Positions 7,918 to 16,037 of a stretch of DNA of 64,000 bases are shown here, piece after piece (position 1 is the first letter of the stretch; every line of letters starts with the position of its first letter). The translations under genes and the position numbers were made by a program. The stretch covers positions 4,588,001 through 4,652,000 of the forward strand of contig NZ_AP021972.1 of NCBI RefSeq assembly GCF_014168815.1. Direction: 5' to 3'. The notes under the pieces are model-generated. The model searched no databases and was not told the origin of the DNA. It worked only from the letters and a program-made list of their open reading frames with translations. Source of the stretch: Klebsiella sp. WP3-W18-ESBL-02 (lineage in GTDB: Bacteria; Pseudomonadota; Gammaproteobacteria; Enterobacterales; Enterobacteriaceae).

Positions 7918-8181
7918 GTGATTTTCTTCCTGTTGTTTCTGTCTGTGTTGTGCGGGCTCTACTGGCCCTTTATGTCGTCATGCAAGACGATCCCATCTAT
8001 AGGATGTCTCGATATTAGGTAAGAATCGGAGGGATGAATACTATGATTTAAATATAATGTTAATTATATGTTTAAAGTGAGTGTTATATCACCTCACCAA
8101 TGGGAAACAGCTCACAAAAATACACGCAACAGCGCCATTTGCAAGATAAAATCCCAGGATATATCAAACTTAAGAATTTTG
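7918..8181. other. cycA upstream intergenic region
   Basis: About 300 bases between fklB and cycA. It is AT-rich near cycA (7985-8070) and includes a symmetric GTGA-N8-TCAC at about 8077-8092, whose spacer is too long for a standard CRP site. I see no gene in it. The cycA promoter must lie here. Confidence 0.5.
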
Positions 8182-8208
8182 TGCCCTCTCCCCCAATGGA
8201 GAGAGGAC
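8182..8208 (-). terminator. fklB terminator-like hairpin in a C-rich repeat
   Basis: CCTCTC...GAGAGG inverted repeat just past fklB. On the minus strand it is followed by only moderate T content. It belongs to the CCCTCTCC-type dispersed sequences also seen near 6470-6505 and 51893-51923. Confidence 0.45.
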
Positions 8209-8219
8209 AAAGGCAGGGC

Positions 8220-8840
8220 TTACAGGATTTCCAGCAGCTCAACCTCGAAGACCAGGGTGCTGAACGGCGGAATGGAGGCACCCGCGCCGCGCTCGCCGTA
8301 GGCCAGGCTGTGAGGGATAGTCAGTTCCCACTTCGAGCCAACCGGCATCAGGGTCAGCGCTTCGATCCAGCCTGCGATAACGCCGTTAACCGGGAACTCA
8401 GCCGGTTCGCCGCGCGCGACGGAGCTATCAAACACGGTGCCATCGATCAGTTTACCGGTGTAGTGTACGCGAACGTGGTCGGTACGCGCCGGGATCGGGC
8501 CTTCACCCTGAGTCAGTACGCGGAACTGCAGGCCGGATTCGGTGCTGTTCACGCCTTCTTTCTCACGGTTTTCTTCCAGGTATTTCACGCCATCTTCCGC
8601 CATTGCGGCAAAACGCTCGCGACGCACCGCGTCAGCACGTTCATGAATTTCACGCAGCGCGCGATGAACAACGTCAACCGGCACAGCCGGCTGTTTGCCT
8701 TCCAGCGCATCGGCGATACCGGCAACCAGCGCTTCCGGCAGTAAACCCTGCAAACCGGACTCGCTCAGCTGCTGTCCTACCTGCAGGCCAATGCCGTAGC
8801 TTGCCTGTGCTTCAATGGTGTCAAAAGTCGGGGTGGCCAT
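8220..8840 (-). CDS. fklB: FKBP-type peptidyl-prolyl isomerase FklB (FKBP22)
   Basis: Peptidyl-prolyl cis-trans isomerase of 206 residues, as in E. coli. An N-terminal helical dimerisation region (about 1-90, with YGIGLQVGQQL and two charged helices) precedes a C-terminal FKBP domain with VHYTGKLIDGTVFDSS, the GWIEAL loop and the IPPFSTLVFEVELL ending. I place the start at ATG 8840 (MATPTFD), which fits the family and has AGGAAAG upstream. The open frame extends to 9029 but that extension is not part of the protein. It acts in cytoplasm/periplasm protein folding. Its promoter region is shared with divergent ytfB. Confidence 0.94.
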   Translation of the reverse strand: MATPTFDTIEAQASYGIGLQVGQQLSESGLQGLLPEALVAGIADALEGKQPAVPVDVVHRALREIHERADAVRRERFAAMAEDGVKYLEENREKEGVNSTESGLQFRVLTQGEGPIPARTDHVRVHYTGKLIDGTVFDSSVARGEPAEFPVNGVIAGWIEALTLMPVGSKWELTIPHSLAYGERGAGASIPPFSTLVFEVELLEIL

Positions 8841-9046
8841 CGTCTTTCCTTTCTTCGGGTATAAAGTAGCGGGCAGCATAGCAGCCGCGCCGCACAGGGT
8901 AAAACTTTGTGTCAGGAAAGATGACAAATTGCCGGGAAAAAGAAACAATACGCTAAGCCCATAGGATATGATGAACATACGCTTTGCCACGTTCATCAGG
9001 CAGTTATCTATAATGGATAGCAATGACACGGAGCAGGAGGAAAGCC

Positions 9047-9685
9047 ATGCCCGGGAGATTTGAATTAAAACCTTTGCTGGAGAAAATCTGGCATGCGCCG
9101 GACAACCTTCGCATCCTGGATCCGCTGCCGCTCGCGCACCGTCGTGGCGTGATTATCGCTGCTCTGGCCGTCATTGTGGGCTTCTTGTTGCCTTCCGCTG
9201 ACGACACGCCGGTCGCACCGGTCAGCCGTAGTGCGCAGCTGGACTTCCAGTCACAATCGCAGCCGCAGCCGGATGCGCAGCCGCTGCATGCCCAGCTGAT
9301 TACGCCGTCGAGCGATCCGGACCAGGTCGCACCGGTCGCGCCAGAGCCGATTCAGGATGAGCAGCCGAGCGAACAGGCTCCTGCGCCGCGCACTCAGCCG
9401 TACCAGGAAAGCCGCAGCAGCGGCAACGAATGGCGCACCTATCAGGTAGAGGCCGGCAAAACGCTGGCGCAGCTGTTCCGTGACAATAATCTGCCGCCGA
9501 CCGATGTCTACGCGATGGCGCAGGTTGAAGGCGCGGGCAAGCCGTTGAGCAACTTGAAAAATGGCCAGAAAGTGCAGATTCGTAAGAACGCCAACGGCGT
9601 GGTCACCGGGCTGACCATCGAATCCGACAACGGGCAGGTGCTGTTTACCCGTCAGCAGGACGGTAGCTTTATTCGCGCACGTTAA
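9047..9685 (+). CDS. ytfB: OapA-family cell division/envelope protein YtfB
   Basis: Inner-membrane anchored protein of 212 residues, the same length as E. coli YtfB, a cell-division-associated protein with a glycan-binding OapA domain. A short cytoplasmic N-terminus (MPGRFELKP) is followed by one transmembrane helix (about 34-53, RRGVIIAALAVIVGFLLP), a Pro/Gln-rich periplasmic linker (about 60-130) and a C-terminal LysM-like OapA domain (about 135-212). The start at 9047 is supported by AGGAGG at 9035-9040. A longer frame from 9023 lacks such a site. Confidence 0.92.
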   Translation: MPGRFELKPLLEKIWHAPDNLRILDPLPLAHRRGVIIAALAVIVGFLLPSADDTPVAPVSRSAQLDFQSQSQPQPDAQPLHAQLITPSSDPDQVAPVAPEPIQDEQPSEQAPAPRTQPYQESRSSGNEWRTYQVEAGKTLAQLFRDNNLPPTDVYAMAQVEGAGKPLSNLKNGQKVQIRKNANGVVTGLTIESDNGQVLFTRQQDGSFIRAR

Positions 9686-9696
9686 TCATGTAGAGA

Positions 9697-9772
9697 GCCG
9701 GATGGCGGCTTTGCCTTATCCGGCCTACCAAAACCGTGAACGCAGGCCTGATAAGCGCAGCGCCATCAGGCA
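9697..9772. repeat. REP/BIME element between ytfB and the DMT gene
   Basis: Two REP units in opposite orientation: GCCGGATGGCGGC...TTATCCGGCCTAC (9697-9728) and AGGCCTGATAAGCGCAGCGCCATCAGGC (about 9743-9770). It lies between two convergent genes and abuts the stop codon of the exporter gene at 9773. Confidence 0.88.
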
Positions 9773-10702
9773 TTACCGCTTCACCTTATTCACCCACCAA
9801 ATCCCGGAACAGACCAGCACCAGCGCGATCGCGTATTTCCATTCCAGAATGTTTTCGCCCAGAAAAATCGCCGACAGCACGGAGCCCGACACCGGGATCA
9901 GGAAGTTAAACGGCGCAATCATCCCCACCCGGTTGTACTTGAGCAGAATACTCCACAGCGCAAACGCAACCGATGAAAGCAGCGTCAGATAACCAAGAAT
10001 CGCCACCGATGGGAGACCGTGGAAGGTCAGCGTACCGCCGCTCAGATACCCCCCTACCACCAGCGCCAGGCCGCCGATCGCCAACTGGTAGCCGGTCATC
10101 ACCGTTGGATCGACCGTCTGCGAAATACGTTTACCGTACAGCGACGCCGCCGACAGAATAAACGCCGCCAGTACCACCGAACCGTCGCCCAACAGGCTAA
10201 AGCTGAAATCCAGCAGGCCGCTATTAAAATTCACCACCATCACCCCGGCAAAGCCGAGAATACAGCCGAGCGTCTTGTTATAGCTGAGCTTATCGTTCTG
10301 GTAGATAAAGTGCGCCAGCAGCACGCTGAAGAAAGTGCCGGTGGCGTTCATGATCGAGCCTTTCACCCCGGTGGTGAAGGCGAGGCCAATGTAGAAAAAG
10401 ATGTACTGTAGCGAAGTCTGCGTCAAACCCAGCAGCGTCAGTTGGCCAAACTGCCGCGGGGTTAATCGGGCAATCGGTTTGCGCTGTGCTATGGCCAGCA
10501 GCAACAGCAGCATGCCGGCGAAGAGGAAGCGGTAGCCGGCAAAAACGATTTTGGTCGGGATGTCGTCGGCGGCGATCTGGAACAGCTCATACCCGCTCTT
10601 GATGGCAGGATAGGCGCTCCCCCACAGCAGACAGCAGAATGCGGCACAGAGATAAACGATGTTCTTGCGGGAAAATAGCGGATGCTGGCGGAGAGTTTCC
10701 AT
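9773..10702 (-). CDS. DMT-family (EamA) transporter, unnamed
   Basis: A 309-residue inner membrane protein with about ten hydrophobic helices forming two EamA domains (about 16-160 and 170-305). Motifs include CLLWGSAYPAIKSG in helix 1 and the duplicated LxGxxGVMVV near the end of the first repeat. I do not recognise a named orthologue, and E. coli has other genes between rplI and ytfB. Substrate unknown. Members of this fold export amino acids, nucleosides or drugs. It is single, followed by a BIME, and transcribed away from rplI's terminator region. The AT-rich bases 10703-10745 should hold its promoter. Confidence 0.85.
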   Translation of the reverse strand: METLRQHPLFSRKNIVYLCAAFCCLLWGSAYPAIKSGYELFQIAADDIPTKIVFAGYRFLFAGMLLLLLAIAQRKPIARLTPRQFGQLTLLGLTQTSLQYIFFYIGLAFTTGVKGSIMNATGTFFSVLLAHFIYQNDKLSYNKTLGCILGFAGVMVVNFNSGLLDFSFSLLGDGSVVLAAFILSAASLYGKRISQTVDPTVMTGYQLAIGGLALVVGGYLSGGTLTFHGLPSVAILGYLTLLSSVAFALWSILLKYNRVGMIAPFNFLIPVSGSVLSAIFLGENILEWKYAIALVLVCSGIWWVNKVKR

Positions 10703-10784
10703 TCTTTCACCAAAAATTAAAATATTGTTTTAATTTTTAGATTATCGCCAAAAGGATGAAAGATAGCCAGTTGAAAAGCGGTGG

Positions 10785-10818
10785 GCCAAAAAAGCAAAAC
10801 GCCGGCACGAGGCCGGCG
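10785..10818 (-). terminator. Terminator of the rpsF-rplI operon
   Basis: Perfect 7-bp stem CGCCGGC/GCCGGCG with a 5-base loop. On the minus strand a TTTTGCTTTTTT tail follows. It is 31 bases past rplI. Confidence 0.88.
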
Positions 10819-10848
10819 ATTTGTTGTTATCAAAACGTGGGTTGCAGA

Positions 10849-11298
10849 TTACTCAGCAACAACGTTGATGATAACTTTAGCGAACACTTCGCTGTGAACC
10901 TGGAAGTCCACTTCGTGCTCACCAGTGGTACGCAGAACGCCGTTCGGCAGACGAACTTCGCTCTTAGCAACTTTAACGCCTGCTGCAGTAACAGCGTCAG
11001 CGATGTCGCGAGTACCGATGGAACCGAACAGTTTACCTTCGTCGCCAGCTTTAGACGCGATGGTTACGGATTCCAGTGCGTTGATTGCTTCAGCACGTGC
11101 GTTAGCAGCGGTCAGAACGTCAGCCAGTTTAGCTTCCAGTTCAGCGCGGCGTGCTTCGAAGAATTCAACGTTTTTCTTGGTAGCAGGAACAGCTTTACCC
11201 TGCGGGACCAGGAAGTTACGAGCGTAGCCCGCTTTAACGTTAACCTGATCACCCAGGCTACCCAGGTTTGCTACTTTATCAAGCAGAATAACTTGCAT
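10849..11298 (-). CDS. rplI: 50S ribosomal protein L9
   Basis: Large-subunit protein bL9, 149 residues as in E. coli. An N-terminal globular rRNA-binding domain (MQVILLDKVANLGSLGDQV, with the NFLVPQGKA motif) is joined by a long helix to a C-terminal domain. It is the last gene of the rpsF-priB-rpsR-rplI operon, 41 bases after rpsR, and is closed by a strong terminator. The sequence is highly conserved. Confidence 0.98.
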   Translation of the reverse strand: MQVILLDKVANLGSLGDQVNVKAGYARNFLVPQGKAVPATKKNVEFFEARRAELEAKLADVLTAANARAEAINALESVTIASKAGDEGKLFGSIGTRDIADAVTAAGVKVAKSEVRLPNGVLRTTGEHEVDFQVHSEVFAKVIINVVAE

Positions 11299-11339
11299 TA
11301 CCTTATCCTCTCAAAGTCGTATTAATGGACCGTGACCGA

Positions 11340-11886
<547 letters not shown>

Positions 11887-11892
11887 CAGAAA

Positions 11893-12288
11893 TTACTCTT
11901 CAGAATCCCCAGCTTCAGCATCATCTGCGGTTTCGTTAGCGAAATCATCGCGACGTTCACGACGCTCGTCTTTCGCTTTAACCATCGGAGATGCTTCAGT
12001 AACAGCGTGTTTAGTACGCATAACCATGCTGCGGATAACGGCATCGTTGAAGCGGAAAGTAGTTTCCAGCTCATCGATAACTTCCTGCGGCGCTTCAACG
12101 TTCAGCAGAACGTAGTGAGCTTTGTGCAGTTTGTTGATCGGATAAGCCAGCTGACGGCGGCCCCAGTCTTCCAGACGGTGGATCTTGCCTTCTGCACCAG
12201 TGATGGCAGCAGAGTAACGCTCGATCATGCCCGGAACCTGTTCGCTCTGGTCAGGATGGACCATAAAAACGATTTCGTAATGACGCAT
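11893..12288 (-). CDS. rpsF: 30S ribosomal protein S6
   Basis: Small-subunit protein bS6, 131 residues. The conserved core MRHYEIVFMVHPDQSEQVPG is followed by an acidic C-terminal tail (residues about 100-131, ending DAEAGDSEE), which receives RimK-added glutamates in E. coli. It is the first gene of the operon. The 92-base leader carries the S6:S18 binding motif and a good sigma-70 promoter. Confidence 0.98.
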   Translation of the reverse strand: MRHYEIVFMVHPDQSEQVPGMIERYSAAITGAEGKIHRLEDWGRRQLAYPINKLHKAHYVLLNVEAPQEVIDELETTFRFNDAVIRSMVMRTKHAVTEASPMVKAKDERRERRDDFANETADDAEAGDSEE

Positions 12289-12327
12289 CGAATTGCTCCT
12301 TACGGATTATTCAGCCTCCTGTCTGGG

Positions 12328-12373
12328 TCAGCCGCGGCCCATGGAGGCAAGGAACGTGTTAAAGGGCGGCTGA
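12328..12373 (-). promoter_or_regulatory. S6:S18 autoregulatory mRNA leader motif
   Basis: The rpsF leader folds as UCAGCCG/CGGCUGA (12367-12373 with 12328-12334) and CCC/GGG (12364-12366 with 12338-12340), leaving a three-base CCG bulge (12335-12337). A CCG bulge in this stem is the known hallmark of the S6:S18 binding motif that mimics 16S rRNA. It lies 40 bases upstream of the rpsF start, fitting translational feedback. Confidence 0.8.
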
Positions 12374-12387
12374 AAAATTGACGCGTC

Positions 12388-12416
12388 ATAATACTTGCGC
12401 CCCCCCAGAAACTCAA
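12388..12416 (-). promoter_or_regulatory. Sigma-70 promoter of rpsF operon
   Basis: Minus-strand -35 TTGAGT (12411-12416), 17-base spacer, -10 TATTAT (12388-12393), then a GC-rich discriminator GACGCG, as is typical of ribosomal protein and growth-rate-controlled promoters. Confidence 0.75.
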
Positions 12417-12628
12417 GTTAATTGCGCAAAAATTCGCACAAAGCGTGAAGCACACCTAAGTTAGTGATTTAAAATTGAACAGTAGCGGATGATGCATTTT
12501 TTTTGAACGACAGCATCAGAAATGGTCGTGATACCTCTGCGAAAGAGTGGTTACACTTTAATCAGAAGCCCCCCCATAGACACAGGAGAGCCGATTACCC
12601 CATCAGGACCGTGAGTCAGGAGTTGCGT

Positions 12629-12904
12629 ATGAAAAATATCATTTTTGCCGCCATCGCGATGCTACTGGTTAGCGTTAGCGCACAGGCCGCCATTAAGATC
12701 GATAGCCATCAGGCGCGTAACATGGACGATGTCCACAGCCTGGGGGTTATCTATATCAACCACAATATCGCCACTGAGCAAGAGGCCGACCAGGCGCTCA
12801 GTCAGGAGAGCGACGCCCAGGGGGCAAAATTCTTCCAGCCTATCCTGGTGCATGAGCCGGGCAGCGGCGGGTTAATCCACGCCAGCGCAGCGCTGTACCG
12901 CTAG
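12629..12904 (+). CDS. yjfY: YhcN-family periplasmic protein YjfY
   Basis: Small exported protein of 91 residues (E. coli YjfY 91) with a Sec signal peptide MKNIIFAAIAMLLVSVSAQA and a mature DUF1471/YhcN domain (NMDDVHSLGVIYINHNIAT, ending HASAALYR). Members are linked to stress and biofilm responses, but the biochemical role is unknown. The start at 12629 follows a CAGGAG site. The open frame reads upstream to 12503 without a start of similar quality. It lies divergent from rpsF and convergent with ulaF. Confidence 0.88.
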   Translation: MKNIIFAAIAMLLVSVSAQAAIKIDSHQARNMDDVHSLGVIYINHNIATEQEADQALSQESDAQGAKFFQPILVHEPGSGGLIHASAALYR

Positions 12905-12946
12905 CCCCGTTCCCAACGCTTCGCCTCCGCCCGGGGGCGAAGTATC

Positions 12947-13001
12947 AAAAAGGCTCCGGAATCAGACCAGTAACATCCCGAAGGCGTACAAATCCCGGAG
13001 C
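12947..13001 (-). terminator. Possible ula operon terminator
   Basis: On the minus strand GCTCCGG (13001-12995) can pair with CCGGAGC (12959-12953) across a long loop, and CTTTTTG follows. It is 27 bases past ulaF. The loop is long, so confidence is moderate. Confidence 0.5.
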
Positions 13002-13028
13002 ACTGTATGATACACGTATCGTCGCCTA

Positions 13029-13712
13029 TTACTGCCCATAGTAGGCGTCAGGGCCGTGTTTGCGCATGAAGTGTTTATTCATCAGATAAGCATCGATAGG
13101 CTGTAAGCCGGGGTTAATCCCGCGCGCGATCCACGCCATTCTCGCCACTTCTTCCATCACCACCGCATTGTGTACCGCGTCGTGTGCATCTTTACCCCAG
13201 GCAAACGGGCCGTGTTGGTATACCACCACGCCCGGCGTATGCATGGGCTCGCCGTCACCCAATGTTTCGATGATCACCTTGCCGGTATTGCCTTCATAAT
13301 CGCCCTGCACTTCAGCTTCACTCAGCCCGCGGGTGCAAGGAATATCGCCAAAGAAATAATCAGCGTGGGTGGTCCCGAGTGCCGGGATTGCCTGACCGGC
13401 CTGGGCCCAGGCCGTAGCGTGAGTCGAGTGAGTATGCACAATACCGCCAAGCGATGGGAAGCGACGATACAGCGCCAGATGCGTTGCGGTATCAGAGGAA
13501 GGCCGGAACGCCCCTTCCACAACGATGCCCTCAAGGTCGACCACGACCATGTCATCCACGCACATCGTCTCATACGCCACGCCGCTGGGCTTAATCACGA
13601 CAAGACCACGCTGACGATCGATAGCGCTGACGTTGCCCCAGGTGAAGGTCACCAGCCCATAGCGCGGCAAATCCATATTTGCCTCAAAGACCTGCTGTTT
13701 CAACGTTTGCAT
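13029..13712 (-). CDS. ulaF: L-ribulose-5-phosphate 4-epimerase UlaF
   Basis: Class II aldolase/AraD family epimerase, 227 residues (E. coli 228). It converts L-ribulose 5-phosphate to D-xylulose 5-phosphate, the last step of anaerobic L-ascorbate breakdown. Zinc ligands are visible in VHTHSTHATAW and in the later VYQHGPFAW histidine region, with the KPSGVAYE and SSDTATHL phosphate-binding segments. ATGs lie at 13715 and 13712. The second has GGAGG 7 bases upstream and matches the homologue. The end of ulaE overlaps this start region by 1-4 bases, so translation is coupled. Confidence 0.95.
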   Translation of the reverse strand: MQTLKQQVFEANMDLPRYGLVTFTWGNVSAIDRQRGLVVIKPSGVAYETMCVDDMVVVDLEGIVVEGAFRPSSDTATHLALYRRFPSLGGIVHTHSTHATAWAQAGQAIPALGTTHADYFFGDIPCTRGLSEAEVQGDYEGNTGKVIIETLGDGEPMHTPGVVVYQHGPFAWGKDAHDAVHNAVVMEEVARMAWIARGINPGLQPIDAYLMNKHFMRKHGPDAYYGQ

Positions 13713-14566
13713 CATGCCGCCTCCACCAGCCCGGCGCGGGCCATCCGCGCTTTGACCCAGTCGCGCGCTTTCGCTACTTCGGCAATCGGATCGGCCGCCG
13801 TTTCGCTCCACATCTCAATCAGATACGGCCCGCAATAGCCGCTCTCCCGCAGCGTACTGAAGCAACGTTCAAAATCGACAACCCCTTCACCAAACGGCAC
13901 GTTCTTGAAGACGCCGGGTTTCGTGTCCTTCACGTGCACGGCCACAATGTGCCCTATACCGGCCTGCAGCTCCATCTGCACATCGTTATCCCAGGCCGAC
14001 AGGTTGCCGATATCCGGGTAGAGTTGAAACCACGGGTTATTAAGATAATGCGCATAGCCCAGCGCCTTGCTGATGGAGTTCATCAATGGATAATCCATGA
14101 TCTCCATCGCCAGCGTCACCTGCGCGCGGCTCGCCATTTCAACGCTCTCTTTCAGCCCGTCGCGGAAGCGGCGGCGCGTCTCGTCGTTCGCCTGCTGGTA
14201 GTACACGTCATAGCCCGCCAGTTGGATAACGCGAATGCCAATATCCTGAGCAAACTGGATGGCTTTACGCATGATCTCCAGCCCCTGGCGGCGAACATCG
14301 TCGTCTTCACTGCCGAGTGGGAAACGGCGGTGCGCGCTAAGGCACATCGACGGCACCCGTACGCCGGTTTCCGCTATGGCGGCGATCAGCGCTAAACGCT
14401 GCTCGCGGCTCCAGTCGAGACGGGCCAGCCGCGCGTCGGTTTCATCCACCGACATTTCCACGAAATCAAAGCCAAGCGTATTCGCCAGCAGCAGTCTTTC
14501 CCGCCAGCACTCCCCTCCGGGGAGCGCTTTTTCATAGATGCCGAGCGGCGTCTGTTTCGTCAGCAT
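13712..14566 (-). CDS. ulaE: L-ribulose/L-xylulose-5-phosphate 3-epimerase UlaE
   Basis: TIM-barrel epimerase of 284 residues (as in E. coli) that interconverts L-xylulose 5-phosphate and L-ribulose 5-phosphate in the ascorbate pathway. Xylose-isomerase-like metal-binding residues are in FVEMSVDETDARL, LAMEIMDYP, YPDIGNLSAW and VHVKDTKPG. It follows ulaD after 9 bases and overlaps ulaF. Confidence 0.96.
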   Translation of the reverse strand: MLTKQTPLGIYEKALPGGECWRERLLLANTLGFDFVEMSVDETDARLARLDWSREQRLALIAAIAETGVRVPSMCLSAHRRFPLGSEDDDVRRQGLEIMRKAIQFAQDIGIRVIQLAGYDVYYQQANDETRRRFRDGLKESVEMASRAQVTLAMEIMDYPLMNSISKALGYAHYLNNPWFQLYPDIGNLSAWDNDVQMELQAGIGHIVAVHVKDTKPGVFKNVPFGEGVVDFERCFSTLRESGYCGPYLIEMWSETAADPIAEVAKARDWVKARMARAGLVEAA

Positions 14567-14575
14567 AACCGCTCC

Positions 14576-15226
14576 TTAGCCCCAAAGCTGGGCGATGGAG
14601 CGTTTAAACTGGCGCGCGGCCTCCACCGGTGAGGCGGCATCGCGGATGCTGCGCCCGGCGATAAAGACGTGGATAGGAATGCCTTTAAACAGCGGTAAAT
14701 CTTCCAGCGCCAGTCCACCGGTGACGGTGACTTTAAAGCCCATATCCGCCAGGCGTTTGATGGCGCTGATATCCGCCTCACTCCACGCCACGCCAGCCGC
14801 CTGCGCATCACGGCTGCGGTGATACACCACCTGCCCGATACCCGCCGCGCGCCACTCTGCCGCCTGCTCCCAGGTCCAGAAGCCGGTCAGCTCAATCTGC
14901 ACGTCACCGTTGAATTCCTTCGCCACATCCAGCGCGCCTTTCGCGGTGTTGATATCCGCACAGCAGATCACCGTTATCCAATCGGCATTCGCTTCAAAGC
15001 ACATCCGAGAGAGAATTTTGCCCGCGTCGGCAATTTTGGCGTCCGCCAGCACGATTTTGTTTGGGTACAGCGCCTTGAGGTCGCGAACCGCACGCACCCC
15101 TTCCGCCACGCACAGGATGGTGCCGACTTCAATAATATCCACTTCATCGGCAATCAAACGCGTTGTTTCATAAGCTGAAGCCATTGATTGGTTATCCAGC
15201 GCAACCTGCAACATCGGTAATGACAT
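14576..15226 (-). CDS. ulaD: 3-keto-L-gulonate-6-phosphate decarboxylase UlaD
   Basis: Orotidine-monophosphate-decarboxylase-suprafamily enzyme of 216 residues that decarboxylates 3-keto-L-gulonate 6-phosphate to L-xylulose 5-phosphate with Mg2+. Active-site signatures LADAKIADAG and VTVTGGLAL are present, with the phosphate-binding FIAGRSIRDA. ATG 15226 (MSLPMLQVALD) matches the family length. The frame extends upstream to 15268 without a better start. It is 13 bases after ulaC. Confidence 0.96.
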   Translation of the reverse strand: MSLPMLQVALDNQSMASAYETTRLIADEVDIIEVGTILCVAEGVRAVRDLKALYPNKIVLADAKIADAGKILSRMCFEANADWITVICCADINTAKGALDVAKEFNGDVQIELTGFWTWEQAAEWRAAGIGQVVYHRSRDAQAAGVAWSEADISAIKRLADMGFKVTVTGGLALEDLPLFKGIPIHVFIAGRSIRDAASPVEAARQFKRSIAQLWG

Positions 15227-15239
15227 TTCACTCTTCCTT

Positions 15240-15707
15240 TTAAACGGCCGCCGCGTTGGCGTTATCAATTAAATCGAGCACTTCCTGCGCGGTGCGGCAG
15301 GCGCGTAAGCGGTCAAAATTGGCTTCGTCATCAAACAGATTGACGATCTGCATGATGCCCACTTCCTGGTGCGTATTGGCGTCGACCGCCGCCATGGTGA
15401 TCAGGATATCGACCGGGTCGTTATCTTCGTGGTTAAACACCAGCGGCGTTTTTAGCGTGACCAGCGCAAAACCGGTTTTCTTCACCCCCTCTTCCGGGCG
15501 GCCGTGCGGCATTGCCAGGCCCGGCGCAATCACAAAGTAGGGGCCATGCTGGGCCACGCCATCAAGAATGGCCTGGTAATAGCGCGGCTCAACGACATCG
15601 GCCTTAACCAGAAGGTCAACGCCCAGCTTGACCGCTTCCTGCCAGGTTGCCGCATCGGCTTGTAAAAGAATGGCGTCGTTATCCGCCAACGAATCGCGTA
15701 ATTTCAT
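15240..15707 (-). CDS. ulaC: Ascorbate PTS EIIA component UlaC
   Basis: Mannitol/fructose-type PTS EIIA domain, 155 residues. It transfers phosphate from HPr to UlaB. The phospho-accepting histidine is in GLAMPHGRPEEGV. It lies 9 bases after ulaB in the operon. Confidence 0.96.
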   Translation of the reverse strand: MKLRDSLADNDAILLQADAATWQEAVKLGVDLLVKADVVEPRYYQAILDGVAQHGPYFVIAPGLAMPHGRPEEGVKKTGFALVTLKTPLVFNHEDNDPVDILITMAAVDANTHQEVGIMQIVNLFDDEANFDRLRACRTAQEVLDLIDNANAAAV

Positions 15708-15716
15708 GGCGCGTCC

Positions 15717-16022
15717 TTACTTCACGTCCTGCGGAAAATGTTCTTTGATCACGTCTAACAGCTTCGGACCAAAGTCAGCAGGCGACAGCATGTTGCGCAC
15801 GCCAACCACGTATTTATTGCCCGACACGGTAATTTCACCGGCAATATGGGTAGAGGCGATAATGATATCGGCCCCGGCCAGCTCGCTTTTGTACTCCCCT
15901 ACCGCGCAGCTGTTAACCGTATGGTCAATGTTGGACTGCGTCAGGAACTGATCTACTTTCATCTTCATAATCATGGAACTGCCTTGCCCGTTACCACATA
16001 CGGCCAGAATACGTACGGTCAT
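15717..16022 (-). CDS. ulaB: Ascorbate PTS EIIB component UlaB
   Basis: PTS EIIB of about 101 residues, with the phosphorylated cysteine (Cys9) in ILAVCGNGQGSSMIM. It passes phosphate to ascorbate during transport by UlaA. The start at 16022 (MTVRIL) gives the E. coli length. A second ATG two codons upstream (16028) is possible. Confidence 0.95.
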   Translation of the reverse strand: MTVRILAVCGNGQGSSMIMKMKVDQFLTQSNIDHTVNSCAVGEYKSELAGADIIIASTHIAGEITVSGNKYVVGVRNMLSPADFGPKLLDVIKEHFPQDVK

Positions 16023-16037
16023 AGTCAAAACTCCTTA

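Noticed and set aside
8077..8092. CRP site GTGA-N8-TCAC upstream of cycA
   Set aside because: The spacer is 8 rather than 6 bases and the flanks do not fit the consensus.
8841..9029. N-terminal extension of fklB with a hydrophobic stretch that looks like a signal peptide
   Set aside because: The extension is leader DNA shared with divergent ytfB; the family starts at MATPTFD with its own ribosome site.
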